Positions 25,935 through 34,206 of a DNA stretch of 64,000 nucleotides are shown here, one piece after another. A program made the translations under genes and the position numbers. The DNA lies in NCBI RefSeq assembly GCF_000373105.1, contig NZ_KB890438.1, positions 1 through 64,000 on the forward strand, written 5' to 3'. The first letter of the stretch is position 1, and each line of letters starts with the position of its first letter. The DNA comes from Neolewinella persica DSM 23188 (GTDB taxonomy: Bacteria; Bacteroidota; Bacteroidia; Chitinophagales; Saprospiraceae). Under the pieces are notes generated by a model. It made no database searches. It had not been told where the DNA came from and saw only the letters and a list, made by a program, of their open reading frames with translations.

Positions 25935-25951
25935 CAAACCCTTACGGTTTG
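25935..25951. terminator. CAAACC/GGTTTG hairpin between regulator and kinase genes
   Basis: A 6-bp stem with a 5-base loop lies between the regulator and kinase genes. It has no T run, so it may only weaken read-through. Confidence 0.35.
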
Positions 25952-25992
25952 GGTCAGCTTGCTTGTGGACGAGGATCGAAAGCCAGCAAAGG

Positions 25993-26607
25993 CTAAAAAC
26001 GCTTAAGCGCACGCAAAGCCTCCAATCGGGAATTTACGCCCAGCTTAACAAAGATCGATTTCTGAAAGTACTTCACCGTATTGATACTGATGAACAGCCG
26101 TTCTCCCGCTTCGCGGTAGCTGAGGCCTTCTTCCAGGAGCCGCAGGATCTCGTATTCCCTTTCCGTGAGTTTCGAAAGCAATTCACGGTTGATGTCCGCC
26201 AAATGGGGGAAGCCGCCATCCTGTTCAGCAGCGTATTTGTGCAGCGCCAGTTCGATGGTGGTCAAAAGTTCCCCGCCGTTGAAGGGTTTGACAATGTAGC
26301 CGTAGGGCATGGTGTCCTTCACGCGCTCCAGAGTAGCCCGGTCAGAGAAGGCCGTCAGGAATACAAAAGGATAGTTGTATTTGTCGCGGATGATTCGCGC
26401 CAGGTCGATGCCGCTCAGGGTACCCTGAATGTCGATGTCAAGCAGTGCCAGGTCCGGCTTGGTGGAGGCCAGCAGGTCAAGGGCTTTGTCGCCGTTTCTG
26501 GCCTTGCCGACAATCTGGTATCCGAGCTTCCGCAGGGAAAATTCGATCTCGGTGGCAATGATGGCCTCATCTTCAACAATAAGAATACGGGGAGGTCTGG
26601 TGGGCAT
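25993..26607 (-). CDS. Response regulator, receiver plus LuxR-type HTH
   Basis: The 204-residue protein has a receiver domain with acidic residues in VEDE, phospho-acceptor Asp in LALLDIDI and KPF lysine. A LuxR/NarL-type HTH at about residues 140-200 follows (LTEREYEILRLLEEGLSYRE and the NTVKYFQKSIFVKLG helix). It is transcribed just ahead of the TPR histidine kinase, its likely partner. The start at 26607 removes a 14-residue extension and sits downstream of a TATCTTCG -7 box (26632-26639). Two palindromes (26678-26693 and 26755-26772) in the divergent promoter to the LRR protein gene are good candidates for its binding sites. Confidence 0.9.
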   Translation of the reverse strand: MPTRPPRILIVEDEAIIATEIEFSLRKLGYQIVGKARNGDKALDLLASTKPDLALLDIDIQGTLSGIDLARIIRDKYNYPFVFLTAFSDRATLERVKDTMPYGYIVKPFNGGELLTTIELALHKYAAEQDGGFPHLADINRELLSKLTEREYEILRLLEEGLSYREAGERLFISINTVKYFQKSIFVKLGVNSRLEALRALKRF

Positions 26608-26631
26608 AAAGAAGGTGGTTGCGGCGCGGAA

Positions 26632-26639
26632 CGAAGATA
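26632..26639 (-). promoter_or_regulatory. -7 box for the response-regulator gene
   Basis: The minus strand reads TATCTTCG, 24 bp upstream of the chosen start, in line with the other -7 boxes of this window. Confidence 0.5.
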
Positions 26640-26677
26640 CGCTGTGCAAAAGTGGTTAATAAGGAACCAGTTGTTTC

Positions 26678-26693
26678 CTACCCGGTCGGGTAG
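26678..26693. promoter_or_regulatory. Palindrome CTACCCG-GT-CGGGTAG
   Basis: This has perfect 7-bp arms with a 2-bp centre, in the 217-bp divergent region between the response regulator and the LRR protein gene. A second copy lies 78 bp away. It is a candidate operator for the adjacent LuxR-type regulator. Confidence 0.65.
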
Positions 26694-26754
26694 TTTACGC
26701 CACACCAGGCTATTTCCTTTTTTCAAAAATCAATTAACTGATGCCATCGGCCAA

Positions 26755-26772
26755 ACTACCCGTTCGGGTAGT
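26755..26772. promoter_or_regulatory. Palindrome ACTACCCG-TT-CGGGTAGT
   Basis: This has perfect 8-bp arms with a 2-bp centre, sharing the ACTACCCG half-site with 26678-26693. It lies 52 bp upstream of the LRR protein start codon. Confidence 0.7.
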
Positions 26773-26824
26773 AGAGGTGGGCTGCTGTTACCCAAACTTT
26801 GCGGTAACACAAAAGCCTACAACC

Positions 26825-29800
26825 ATGAAATCAGCTTTCTTGCTTTTCCTACTTTGCCTGTTAACCTTCCTTTGCACCAGCGCCCGCGCCCAATGTCCCC
26901 TAAACCTGCGCATCAACACGGATCAGGACGTTGCCGACTTTCGCTTCAACTACCCAAACTGCACCCAACTGATCACCGGCAACCTGACGATCGAGGGCCA
27001 GTCGATTACGGACCTCGAAGGCCTGGAGGTACTCACCTACGTTGGGGGGGACGTACTCCTCAACAACCTGTCGGTGCGGAACATCATTGGCCTGGAAAAT
27101 ATCACTACGGTAGGCGGTAATTTTACGCTTGCCAACTGTCCGCGCCTGGTTAATAACGGCTTCCCCGAAGGTCTTTCCGTTAACCGAATAGGTGGCTTCC
27201 TGAGCCTGGATAACCTTCCCGGCCTGACCAGCTTCATCCCACTGAATGACCTGAATATCCTCAGTTCCGGTTTCGGTTCAAACGCCTTGAAGATCAGTAA
27301 TCTCGCACCACTTTCCGGTCTGACGGGCAATATGGCTTCCGTTAACCTGACGAATAACCCGGACCTTACCGACCTCACCGCCCTGAACAATATCGGAACG
27401 ATCAGCTCCCTCACCATCACTGGCAACTCCAGCCTGAACAACTGCGCCATCGACCCCATTTGTGCCGCTCTGGGCGCAGGGAACCCCGCCACGATCAGCG
27501 GTAATTCCGGAGCCTGCGCGAGCTTGGAACGGGTGGAGGAGGTCTGTTTTCCTCCCTGTACTACGCCCGATTATAATGCCCTGGAGGCGATTTATAATGC
27601 CACAAATGGCGATAACTGGACGGACAATACCAACTGGCTGACGGACTGCGACTACTGCACCTGGTTCGGTGTTACCTGCGACGTCAACGGCCGTGTTCGT
27701 CGCCTGGAGCTGCCCAATAATAACCTGATCGGCACCCTGCCCGCAGAGCTGGCCGACCTGACCGAAGTGGAATACCTGCGTTTCAATAACAACAGCTTTA
27801 CCGGCGGCGTGCCCAACCTGATCGCACTGGACAAACTCCAACGCTTACGCCTGCACCGTGCTGGTTTCACCGGTGCCTTACCGATTCTGGGAAACAAGCC
27901 GGATCTGACGCACCTTAGCCTGTACGACAACGCCTTTAGTGGATCGATTCCAGGGGCTTACAACGAGCAGGCCTTTCCCGCCATGGAGTTCTTTTACCTG
28001 GACCGCAACCAACTCTCCGGAACACTACGAACTTCCCTGGCCGAGTTTCCCAACCTCCAGGAAATCAACCTTCATACCAATAATTTTACCGGCTGTTATC
28101 CGGTAAGCTTCACCGCGCTGTGCGGCCTTTCTTCCGCACTTTTTTACAATAATCCGAACCTGCCAGATGGCGGCAGTACTGAATTCTTCGAGAATAATTT
28201 CTGCGTTGACGGAGAGCAGTGTGGCCCCTGTCACCCCGACTTGCCGGGGCTGCTGGCTTTTTATGAAGGCCTCAACCAACTCAACAACAACCCCACCTTT
28301 ACCGGCTGGGCCGAAGGAGCGGCGGGAACCGACTGCCAGCCATGTAACTGGTACGGCGTGACGTGTGATGCTAATGACCGGGTGACGGAGCTGACGTTCG
28401 TCTCGGTTGGCCTTACTGGGTCACTAGTACCAGAAATATCTCTACTCACAGCGTTGGAAGCGCTTAACCTGCCGTCGAACAATATCAGCGGGAACTTCCC
28501 CGACGTACTTTGGAATATGCCCAACCTCAGGGTTATCGGTTTGCCCGGCAACAACCTTGGAGGTCCACTACCGGACGCAGGCAATTTGCAGACGATGGAG
28601 CGGATTTTCCTACAGCAAAATAACTTCTTTGGCGCGTTGCCCATATTTGGGAACTGTCCTAATATGGAGGCCATTAATCTGAGCGATAATCCTTTTGGGG
28701 ACGTCATCGAAGACCGGGGCTACAACCCCACCAATATGCCGCTACTGACCACGCTGTTACTTAGCAACACTAGTCTGGTGGGCTTTCTGCCCGCGGAGCT
28801 AGGGGAGTGGCCGGATGGTCAGTTGGCAACTTTCTCCGTTGCTAACAACGACCTCCAGGGTGATTACCCGGCCAGTTATGCCAGCTTTTGTGGCACGGAC
28901 CCGGACTTTTCGGCTAACGCCCAGTTGCCCGATGGTGGCAGCGCTACTACGTTTACCAGTCTGGTTTGTGGGCCCTGTCATCCGGATTTTCCGGGTTTGA
29001 TGGCTTTGTACAACGGGCTTAATCAATTCGAAGGAAACACTTCCCTTTCGAATTGGGCCGAAGGTGCTGCAGGTACCGATTGTGCGCCCTGCGACTGGAC
29101 GGGCATCACCTGTGACGCCAACGACCGGGTAACGGCTATCCAGCTTGTCGGTCGTAGCCTGACGGGGAACCTGGTGCCAGAAATAAATCTATTAACGGAA
29201 TTGAAAACATTCAACCTGACGAATAACGGTATTACCGGTGCTCTCCCCGCAGCGTTTTGGACGATGCCTAACCTGGAAGTAATCGCATTGGAGCGCAATG
29301 ACCTCAGTGGTATGGTACCAGACCCGGGGAGTTTGCCTAACATAGTGTCCATTTTTCTTCGGGGCAACAATTTTACGGGAGGGCTACCCACCTTTGGTAG
29401 CTGCCCCAACCTTTCTACGCTGACGCTTGATGGCAATCCACTTGGTGGCAGTATTGCCGGTCGGGGATATAATGCGACCAACCTCCCTTCGGTGGTCAAT
29501 TTGGATTTGGGCAATGCCGGATTAATCGGTGAGCTTCCGGAAGAACTCGGATCTTGGCCGGATGGGCAGTTTTTTAGTTTCAGATTGGATAATAATGACC
29601 TTGAAGGTTGCTACCCCGCCAGCTTTTCTATTCTGTGCGGTACTAACCCTGATTTTACCGGTAATGCCCAGTTGCCTGATGGTGGTAGCAGCGACTTTTT
29701 TAACAACATCTTCTGTGCCACCGGCGAAGGGTGTGAGCCCGTTTGTTCCCCCGACTTCGACGCCCTGATTGCTTTATACAACGCCACCGATGGACCGAAC

Positions 29801-31015
29801 TGGACGGACAACTCCGGTTGGGCTGACGGTGCGGCCGATACGGATTGTAACGTTTGCGATTGGGTAGGCGTTACCTGTCTTGGCGACCGGGTGCAGCGGC
29901 TGGAATTACGGGAGAATGCCCTGGCCGGCCCCATCCCCGCTGAGATTAGTGAACTGGGCCGGCTCGAAGTCCTGTCGCTAGGGAGAAACGGTCTGACGGG
30001 CGGTTTGCCGGCCAGTCTTTTTACCCTCAGATTTTTGGAAACGATTGAATTGGAATTCAATGAACTGATGGGAACCGTCCCGGATTTCAGCGAAAGTGCC
30101 AGCCTGCGCCGATTGGCTTTACAGTACAACGACTTCATTGGCCCGCTGCCCGCTTTGGGGCAACCCTCCGGCGTTGTGGAATTGATTGTATCCAACAACG
30201 ATCTGACTGGGGCCATTCCCAATAGCTGGAACGGTGGGAACCTGGCTCAGCTGGAATTACTGAGCCTGAACTCTAACCAGTTAACGGGGGAGCTTCCCGC
30301 CGGTGTGGCCGATATCACTACGCTGCAGATTTATTCCGTTGCGTTTAACAACCTCTCTGGCTGCTATCCGGTAGGCTACTCTGTATTCTGCTCAGGCGGG
30401 ATCACGGTGGATTTTATCAATAACACTGGCTTACCGGAATTTGGAAGTTCGATATTTTTCACCAATGAATTTTGTGCCAACAATGACGCCTGCGGTGCCC
30501 TGCCCGTCACTTGGTTGAGTTTCTCCGCTACGGCACAGGAAAAAACGGTGCGGCTCGACTGGAAAACTGCTTCGGAGCAAGACAACGATTTCTTCGTGGT
30601 GGAGCGCAGTAAAGATGGAGGCAACTGGACGTCACTTGGTGAAGTACCTGCCGTTACGGCCATCGTTGCCGGAGTTCGTACCTACCAGTTTACGGACATC
30701 GCGCCGTTCGCGGGAGCGTCTTTCTACCGCCTGCGGCAGGTTGACCTGGACGGTATTTATGGCTTTAGCGCGGTACGTTCTGTATCGTTCATGGGGCAAA
30801 ACTCCCAGGTATACCCCAATCCTGTTGGGGACGAATTCACGATCTATGCTGCGAAAGCTCAGGCGATTAACCTGTATGCTTCAGACGGCCGTTTGGTGCG
30901 TACAGTTCAGCATTTGGGCGGCGGTGCGCAGGTGCAAAGGGAGGGGTTAAAAAGCGGGGTTTACTGGCTTCGGTTTTCCGCCTCAGGCGAGGCCGTCAAA
31001 GTGGTTATGCGATAG
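26825..31015 (+). CDS. Large secreted leucine-rich-repeat protein with T9SS sorting domain
   Basis: The 1396-residue protein has a signal peptide (LCTSARAQ) and an N-terminal receptor-L-like region. Four LRR modules follow, each opened by a cap resembling the plant LRRNT_2 domain (for example [20 protein letters not shown]). They begin at about 27548, 28229, 28977 and 29744, and modules 2 and 3 are close copies. After the LRRs come a beta region ([19 protein letters not shown]) and a T9SS type A sorting domain (YPNPVGDEF to VKVVMR). It should be a cell-surface or secreted binding protein. The start at 26825 directly begins the signal peptide. The divergent promoter region carries two palindromes next to a two-component regulator gene. 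Confidence 0.9.
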   Translation: MKSAFLLFLLCLLTFLCTSARAQCPLNLRINTDQDVADFRFNYPNCTQLITGNLTIEGQSITDLEGLEVLTYVGGDVLLNNLSVRNIIGLENITTVGGNFTLANCPRLVNNGFPEGLSVNRIGGFLSLDNLPGLTSFIPLNDLNILSSGFGSNALKISNLAPLSGLTGNMASVNLTNNPDLTDLTALNNIGTISSLTITGNSSLNNCAIDPICAALGAGNPATISGNSGACASLERVEEVCFPPCTTPDYNALEAIYNATNGDNWTDNTNWLTDCDYCTWFGVTCDVNGRVRRLELPNNNLIGTLPAELADLTEVEYLRFNNNSFTGGVPNLIALDKLQRLRLHRAGFTGALPILGNKPDLTHLSLYDNAFSGSIPGAYNEQAFPAMEFFYLDRNQLSGTLRTSLAEFPNLQEINLHTNNFTGCYPVSFTALCGLSSALFYNNPNLPDGGSTEFFENNFCVDGEQCGPCHPDLPGLLAFYEGLNQLNNNPTFTGWAEGAAGTDCQPCNWYGVTCDANDRVTELTFVSVGLTGSLVPEISLLTALEALNLPSNNISGNFPDVLWNMPNLRVIGLPGNNLGGPLPDAGNLQTMERIFLQQNNFFGALPIFGNCPNMEAINLSDNPFGDVIEDRGYNPTNMPLLTTLLLSNTSLVGFLPAELGEWPDGQLATFSVANNDLQGDYPASYASFCGTDPDFSANAQLPDGGSATTFTSLVCGPCHPDFPGLMALYNGLNQFEGNTSLSNWAEGAAGTDCAPCDWTGITCDANDRVTAIQLVGRSLTGNLVPEINLLTELKTFNLTNNGITGALPAAFWTMPNLEVIALERNDLSGMVPDPGSLPNIVSIFLRGNNFTGGLPTFGSCPNLSTLTLDGNPLGGSIAGRGYNATNLPSVVNLDLGNAGLIGELPEELGSWPDGQFFSFRLDNNDLEGCYPASFSILCGTNPDFTGNAQLPDGGSSDFFNNIFCATGEGCEPVCSPDFDALIALYNATDGPNWTDNSGWADGAADTDCNVCDWVGVTCLGDRVQRLELRENALAGPIPAEISELGRLEVLSLGRNGLTGGLPASLFTLRFLETIELEFNELMGTVPDFSESASLRRLALQYNDFIGPLPALGQPSGVVELIVSNNDLTGAIPNSWNGGNLAQLELLSLNSNQLTGELPAGVADITTLQIYSVAFNNLSGCYPVGYSVFCSGGITVDFINNTGLPEFGSSIFFTNEFCANNDACGALPVTWLSFSATAQEKTVRLDWKTASEQDNDFFVVERSKDGGNWTSLGEVPAVTAIVAGVRTYQFTDIAPFAGASFYRLRQVDLDGIYGFSAVRSVSFMGQNSQVYPNPVGDEFTIYAAKAQAINLYASDGRLVRTVQHLGGGAQVQREGLKSGVYWLRFSASGEAVKVVMR
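26874..26890 (+). repeat. 17-bp dispersed motif in the LRR protein signal peptide
   Basis: GCACCAGCGCCCGCGCC (one mismatch) preceded by TTT; it encodes C-T-S-A-R-A at the cleavage region. A looser relative lies at 30917-30935 near the 3' end of the same gene. Confidence 0.78.
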
Positions 31016-31073
31016 CAAGTGATTACCGAGCAAATGACCTCCTTAAGGCGTTATTTTGGTAAATACTCCCAGC

Positions 31074-31607
31074 ATGCCCATCCGCTTCTCCTTGTTGTTG
31101 CTTCCGATACTTCTCCTACTTCTTGCGTGTGGCGAGGGGTCGTCATCTTCCGACGCATCCGATAATACCGCTGAGACAATTATTTACCTGACCCGTCACG
31201 CTGAAAAAGGTACCGGGAGCAATCCGGACCTGCTCTCCGCCGGGGTGGCCCGTGCCAATCGGCTGGCGCAACTGCTGCGGAAAAAGGACGTTAGGGCGGT
31301 CTACGCAACGGACTTCCGGCGAACCCAGGCCACGGCTTCGCCACTGGCTGCTGCGACCGGTTTGTCGGTTCGTAAATACGCTGCCAGTGCCAACCCGGAG
31401 AAGCTGACCACTGAGTGGTTGAAGAAGCACCGGGGGGAGACAATTTTAGTAGTTGGGCATTCCAACACCATCCCCGGCCTGGTTAATGCTTTGATTGGGG
31501 AGTCTCGCTACGAAGACATCAACGAAGACGATTACCGTAAGTTATTTCGCGTCACGGTTGATGGTGAGGGGAAGGGCAGGGTAGAGGAGATGGCTAGCAG
31601 TCGGTGA
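31074..31607 (+). CDS. Histidine phosphatase-family lipoprotein (SixA-like)
   Basis: The 177-residue protein has a lipoprotein signal peptide (lipobox LLAC at about residues 16-19), the catalytic LTRHAEKG (RHA motif, about residue 42) and the second histidine in VVGHSNTIPG. These are the hallmarks of the phosphoglycerate mutase-like/SixA superfamily of phosphohistidine phosphatases. Membrane attachment outside the cytoplasm suggests it removes phosphate from a small extracytoplasmic substrate rather than from a phosphorelay protein. The ATG at 31074 is preferred to the upstream TTG because it begins the signal peptide; TATTTTGG at 31052-31059 may be its -7 box. Confidence 0.85.
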   Translation: MPIRFSLLLLPILLLLLACGEGSSSSDASDNTAETIIYLTRHAEKGTGSNPDLLSAGVARANRLAQLLRKKDVRAVYATDFRRTQATASPLAAATGLSVRKYAASANPEKLTTEWLKKHRGETILVVGHSNTIPGLVNALIGESRYEDINEDDYRKLFRVTVDGEGKGRVEEMASSR

Positions 31608-31611
31608 TGCC

Positions 31612-31803
31612 CGGCATTCGCAAGCTAGTGCATCAAGATCAAAGTTCGGCACAGTTATAACTTGCCATCGAGGCACTGTACTTCCCAGCTGAAAACCTCA
31701 CGTAGCTAAGGCTATGATCGGCTTTCAGCTGGTCGTCCAGCACCGCGCTGCCGGCGTTCTAACTAGCACCAACTTCAATTTTGACGCACTAGCTCGTCCG
31801 CCG
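31612..31803. repeat. Long imperfect inverted-repeat element
   Basis: The outer arms (about 31614-31655 and 31765-31803) share interrupted complementarity around AAGCTAGTGC / GCACTAGCT and ATCAAAGTT / AACTTCAAT. An inner stem CAGCTGAAAACC / GGCTTTCAGCTG lies at about 31689-31739. The whole 190-bp stretch can fold into one long hairpin. It could be a structured RNA, a miniature mobile element or a repeat family. No protein is encoded. Confidence 0.5.
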
Positions 31804-31888
31804 AGAAAACTTGCGATTATCCTGGGTGGTGATGAATATCCCGCAGTTGCGACGCTTACGTACGCTATCTTTCCCTAAATCTTCCAAT

Positions 31889-32821
31889 ATGGCTACGACA
31901 TTGCGATTAATTGTCCTTTTGTTTTCAATTTCCCTATCGGCCACCGCCCAATCCATCATCCCCCTCTACCCCGAAGGCATCCCCTGCGCCAATGACCTGA
32001 AAGACGAGGAGGTGATGCGCAAAGACATCGGCCGCATGATCACCAGCGTGCACACGCCCCTGCTGGAACACCTGGCCCCGGTACCACAGATCGCTACCGG
32101 TGCCGCCATCATGATTATCCCCGGCGGCGGCTACACCATCGAGGCCTGGGGTCACGAAGGGGCCGACATCGCTAACCACTTCCTGACCGAGGGCCTGCAG
32201 GTTTTTATTCTGAAACACCGGTTGCCCCGTAAAGAATTGGCACCCTGCAAAAGCCACGTCGCCCTGGACGACGCCCGGCGCGGTGTTCAAACCATCCGGC
32301 TGCTGGCCGATTCCCTTGGCATCAACCGGAATCAAATTGCCGTTATGGGCTTTTCCGCAGGCGGCCATTTGGCAGCTTCGGCGGCCGTGCATCCGCTGGC
32401 GGCAGACAGCACTGCCTTTCCCGCCGCGGCTGCCTTCTCCAGTCGGCCAGACCTGAGTATGCCCATCTACCCGGTGCTGATCATGGAAGACACCAAAGCG
32501 GCGCACCAGGGCTCCATCGTTTCCCTGCTTGGCGAAAAGCCCTGGGATCCTGAATTGCTGGATTACTACAATCTGCCGGCACAGGTACACGCCGATGTAC
32601 CACCAACCTTCCTGGTACACGCCGGTACTGACAAGGTCGTTCCGGTGGAGAATTCTCTCCGGTACTACCGGGCACTGGTGGGAAACGACGTTCCGGCATC
32701 CCTCCATGTCTATCATGCCGGAGGCCATGGCTTTGGCAGCGCCAGGCAGATAGATACACCGGTTCGGGAATGGTTGGAGGTGGCTACGGAGTGGCTGCGG
32801 GGGTATGGGTTTGTGCGATGA
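31889..32821 (+). CDS. Exported alpha/beta-hydrolase esterase
   Basis: The 310-residue enzyme has a signal peptide (residues 1-20, ending SATAQ). The oxyanion-side motif is IPGGGYTIEAWGHEG, the nucleophile elbow GFSAGGHLAASAA (about residue 155), with a catalytic aspartate in HAGTDKVVP and histidine in HAGGHGFG. This fits the BD-FAE/acetyl-xylan-esterase-like branch, which commonly removes acetyl or feruloyl groups from plant or algal polysaccharides. No carbohydrate-utilisation cluster surrounds it. The start at 31889 begins the signal peptide; the upstream 26 residues of the longer ORF are not credible. Confidence 0.87.
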   Translation: MATTLRLIVLLFSISLSATAQSIIPLYPEGIPCANDLKDEEVMRKDIGRMITSVHTPLLEHLAPVPQIATGAAIMIIPGGGYTIEAWGHEGADIANHFLTEGLQVFILKHRLPRKELAPCKSHVALDDARRGVQTIRLLADSLGINRNQIAVMGFSAGGHLAASAAVHPLAADSTAFPAAAAFSSRPDLSMPIYPVLIMEDTKAAHQGSIVSLLGEKPWDPELLDYYNLPAQVHADVPPTFLVHAGTDKVVPVENSLRYYRALVGNDVPASLHVYHAGGHGFGSARQIDTPVREWLEVATEWLRGYGFVR

Positions 32822-33000
32822 TGGAAAAATAGCCGCTGGACGGGATTCCCAGCTTTGTGGAGAAGGGGCAGGCCTGGCAGCCCGTCTTGCGTAGCGAGAG
32901 GTAAGTGCCGATCCGTAGGATCAAATGCGGCCCCTCGTTTTCGTTAAGCAAGCGTTTCCCCAGATGCCGTATCTTCCCCCCTCAACCCAGCTATCCGCCC

Positions 33001-33969
33001 ATGATCAATCTCAACCCCTTAACCGAAGCCCCCAACCAGGCCGACCTCCTGTTGACCCATGAGGCCATTCAGCCGTTTATTCACCGAACGCCGATCATGC
33101 GAAATGCGAGCCTCGACGCCATGGCCGGCGCCCGGCTGATTTTCAAGTGTGAGAATTTTCAGAAGATCGGTGCCTTTAAGATGCGGGGCGCAGCTTCCGC
33201 TGCGCTACGACTGACGGAAGAGGAACGTGCCCGCGGCCTCTCTACGCACAGTAGCGGTAACCACGCCCAGGCGGTAGCGCTGGCGGCGAAGACCCTGGGC
33301 GTACCCGCTTACATCGTGATGCCACACGATGCGCCGAAGGTCAAGATTGCTGCCGTGGAAGGGTATGGCGCCAGCGTTACCTTCTGCGTCAACACGCCGG
33401 CTGATCGACAAAAAGCTCTGGAGGAGGTCGTTGCCGAAACTGGTGCCGCCTTCATCCATCCGTTTGATGATTACGGCGTTGTGGCGGGGCAGGCAACCTC
33501 CGCTATGGAGTTGATCGAAGACACCAAAGAGGTGCTCGACATCATCCTCAGCCCGGTGGGTGGCGGCGGACTAATGTCTGGCACGGCACTCGCCGCCCGG
33601 TATTTCAGCATACAGGCCGAAGCCTGGGGCGCGGAACCTGAGAACGTCGACGATGCCGCCCGCTCGCTGGCCAGCGGCCAGATCGAACACAACGAAACAA
33701 ATTTTACGGTCGCCGATGGACTGAGGACCAACCTGGGCGCCAAAACCTTCGCCATCATCCACAAACGGGTACCGAAAATTCTCGTAGTAAGCGAGGAAGA
33801 AATCGTCACCGCCATGCGCCACATCTGGGAACGGATGAAGATCATCATCGAACCCAGCTGCGCCGTACCGTTTGCTGCCGTTCTCCGGTATCCCGAGTTA
33901 TTTGCGGGGAAGAACGTCGGCATCATCCTCACTGGTGGGAATGTGGATTTGGCTAAATTGCCTTTCTGA
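33001..33969 (+). CDS. PLP-dependent threonine/serine dehydratase or serine racemase
   Basis: The 322-residue enzyme is a fold-type II PLP protein. The Schiff-base lysine is in FQKIGAFKMRGA (about residue 60), the substrate loop is SSGNHAQAVA, the phosphate-binding glycine loop is PVGGGGLMSG and the C-terminal strand is GIILTGGNVDL. This is the layout of catabolic threonine dehydratase and eukaryotic-type serine racemase; there is no C-terminal ACT regulatory domain as in biosynthetic IlvA. Products would be 2-oxobutanoate or pyruvate plus ammonia, or D-serine. It stands alone. The start at 33001 gives the normal family length. Confidence 0.88.
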   Translation: MINLNPLTEAPNQADLLLTHEAIQPFIHRTPIMRNASLDAMAGARLIFKCENFQKIGAFKMRGAASAALRLTEEERARGLSTHSSGNHAQAVALAAKTLGVPAYIVMPHDAPKVKIAAVEGYGASVTFCVNTPADRQKALEEVVAETGAAFIHPFDDYGVVAGQATSAMELIEDTKEVLDIILSPVGGGGLMSGTALAARYFSIQAEAWGAEPENVDDAARSLASGQIEHNETNFTVADGLRTNLGAKTFAIIHKRVPKILVVSEEEIVTAMRHIWERMKIIIEPSCAVPFAAVLRYPELFAGKNVGIILTGGNVDLAKLPF

Positions 33970-34206
33970 TACTGTGTGGCTCTGTGCCTCCCTCCGTGCA
34001 ACCCTCTGTGAAAAACCTGCCCTGTGAGGCTGTGAGGATACTCCCTTCCATGTCATCCCCTACAGGAAACCTACCCTGTAGTTGCGTGTCCTTCAGTATC
34101 CTCCAATCTACAATTTCCCTTCCCCAAGCCTCCCTTCTCAAACTAACCTTTTAATTTTTTAAGGTCGTTCCACCAGCCAAACGATTTTCCTTATATCTTG
34201 CGGCTC
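33970..34206. repeat. Intergenic region with CTCTGTG/CCCTGTGAGG words
   Basis: This gap upstream of the TIR-TPR-SDR gene carries repeated words (GGCTCTGTGCC, CCCTCTGTG, CCCTGTGAGGCTGTGAGG, then CCTACCCTGTAG) over 33976-34080. A related antisense run lies at 17795-17830. A -7 box sits at its end (34194-34200). Confidence 0.5.
34194..34200 (+). promoter_or_regulatory. -7 box abutting the TIR-TPR-SDR start
   Basis: TATCTTG ends 6 bp before the ATG at 34207. With Bacteroidota spacing, transcription would start at or next to the ATG, predicting a leaderless mRNA. Confidence 0.5.

Noticed and set aside
25480-27120. 546-codon plus-strand ORF
   Set aside because: It runs antisense across the histidine kinase and response regulator genes and into the LRR gene start; its translation has no recognisable domain, whereas the genes opposite it are well-defined.
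31612-31803. Integron attC site
   Set aside because: The inverted repeat is long and imperfect as in attC, but the conserved core (GTTRRRY) is not placed at the ends and no integrase or cassette array is present.
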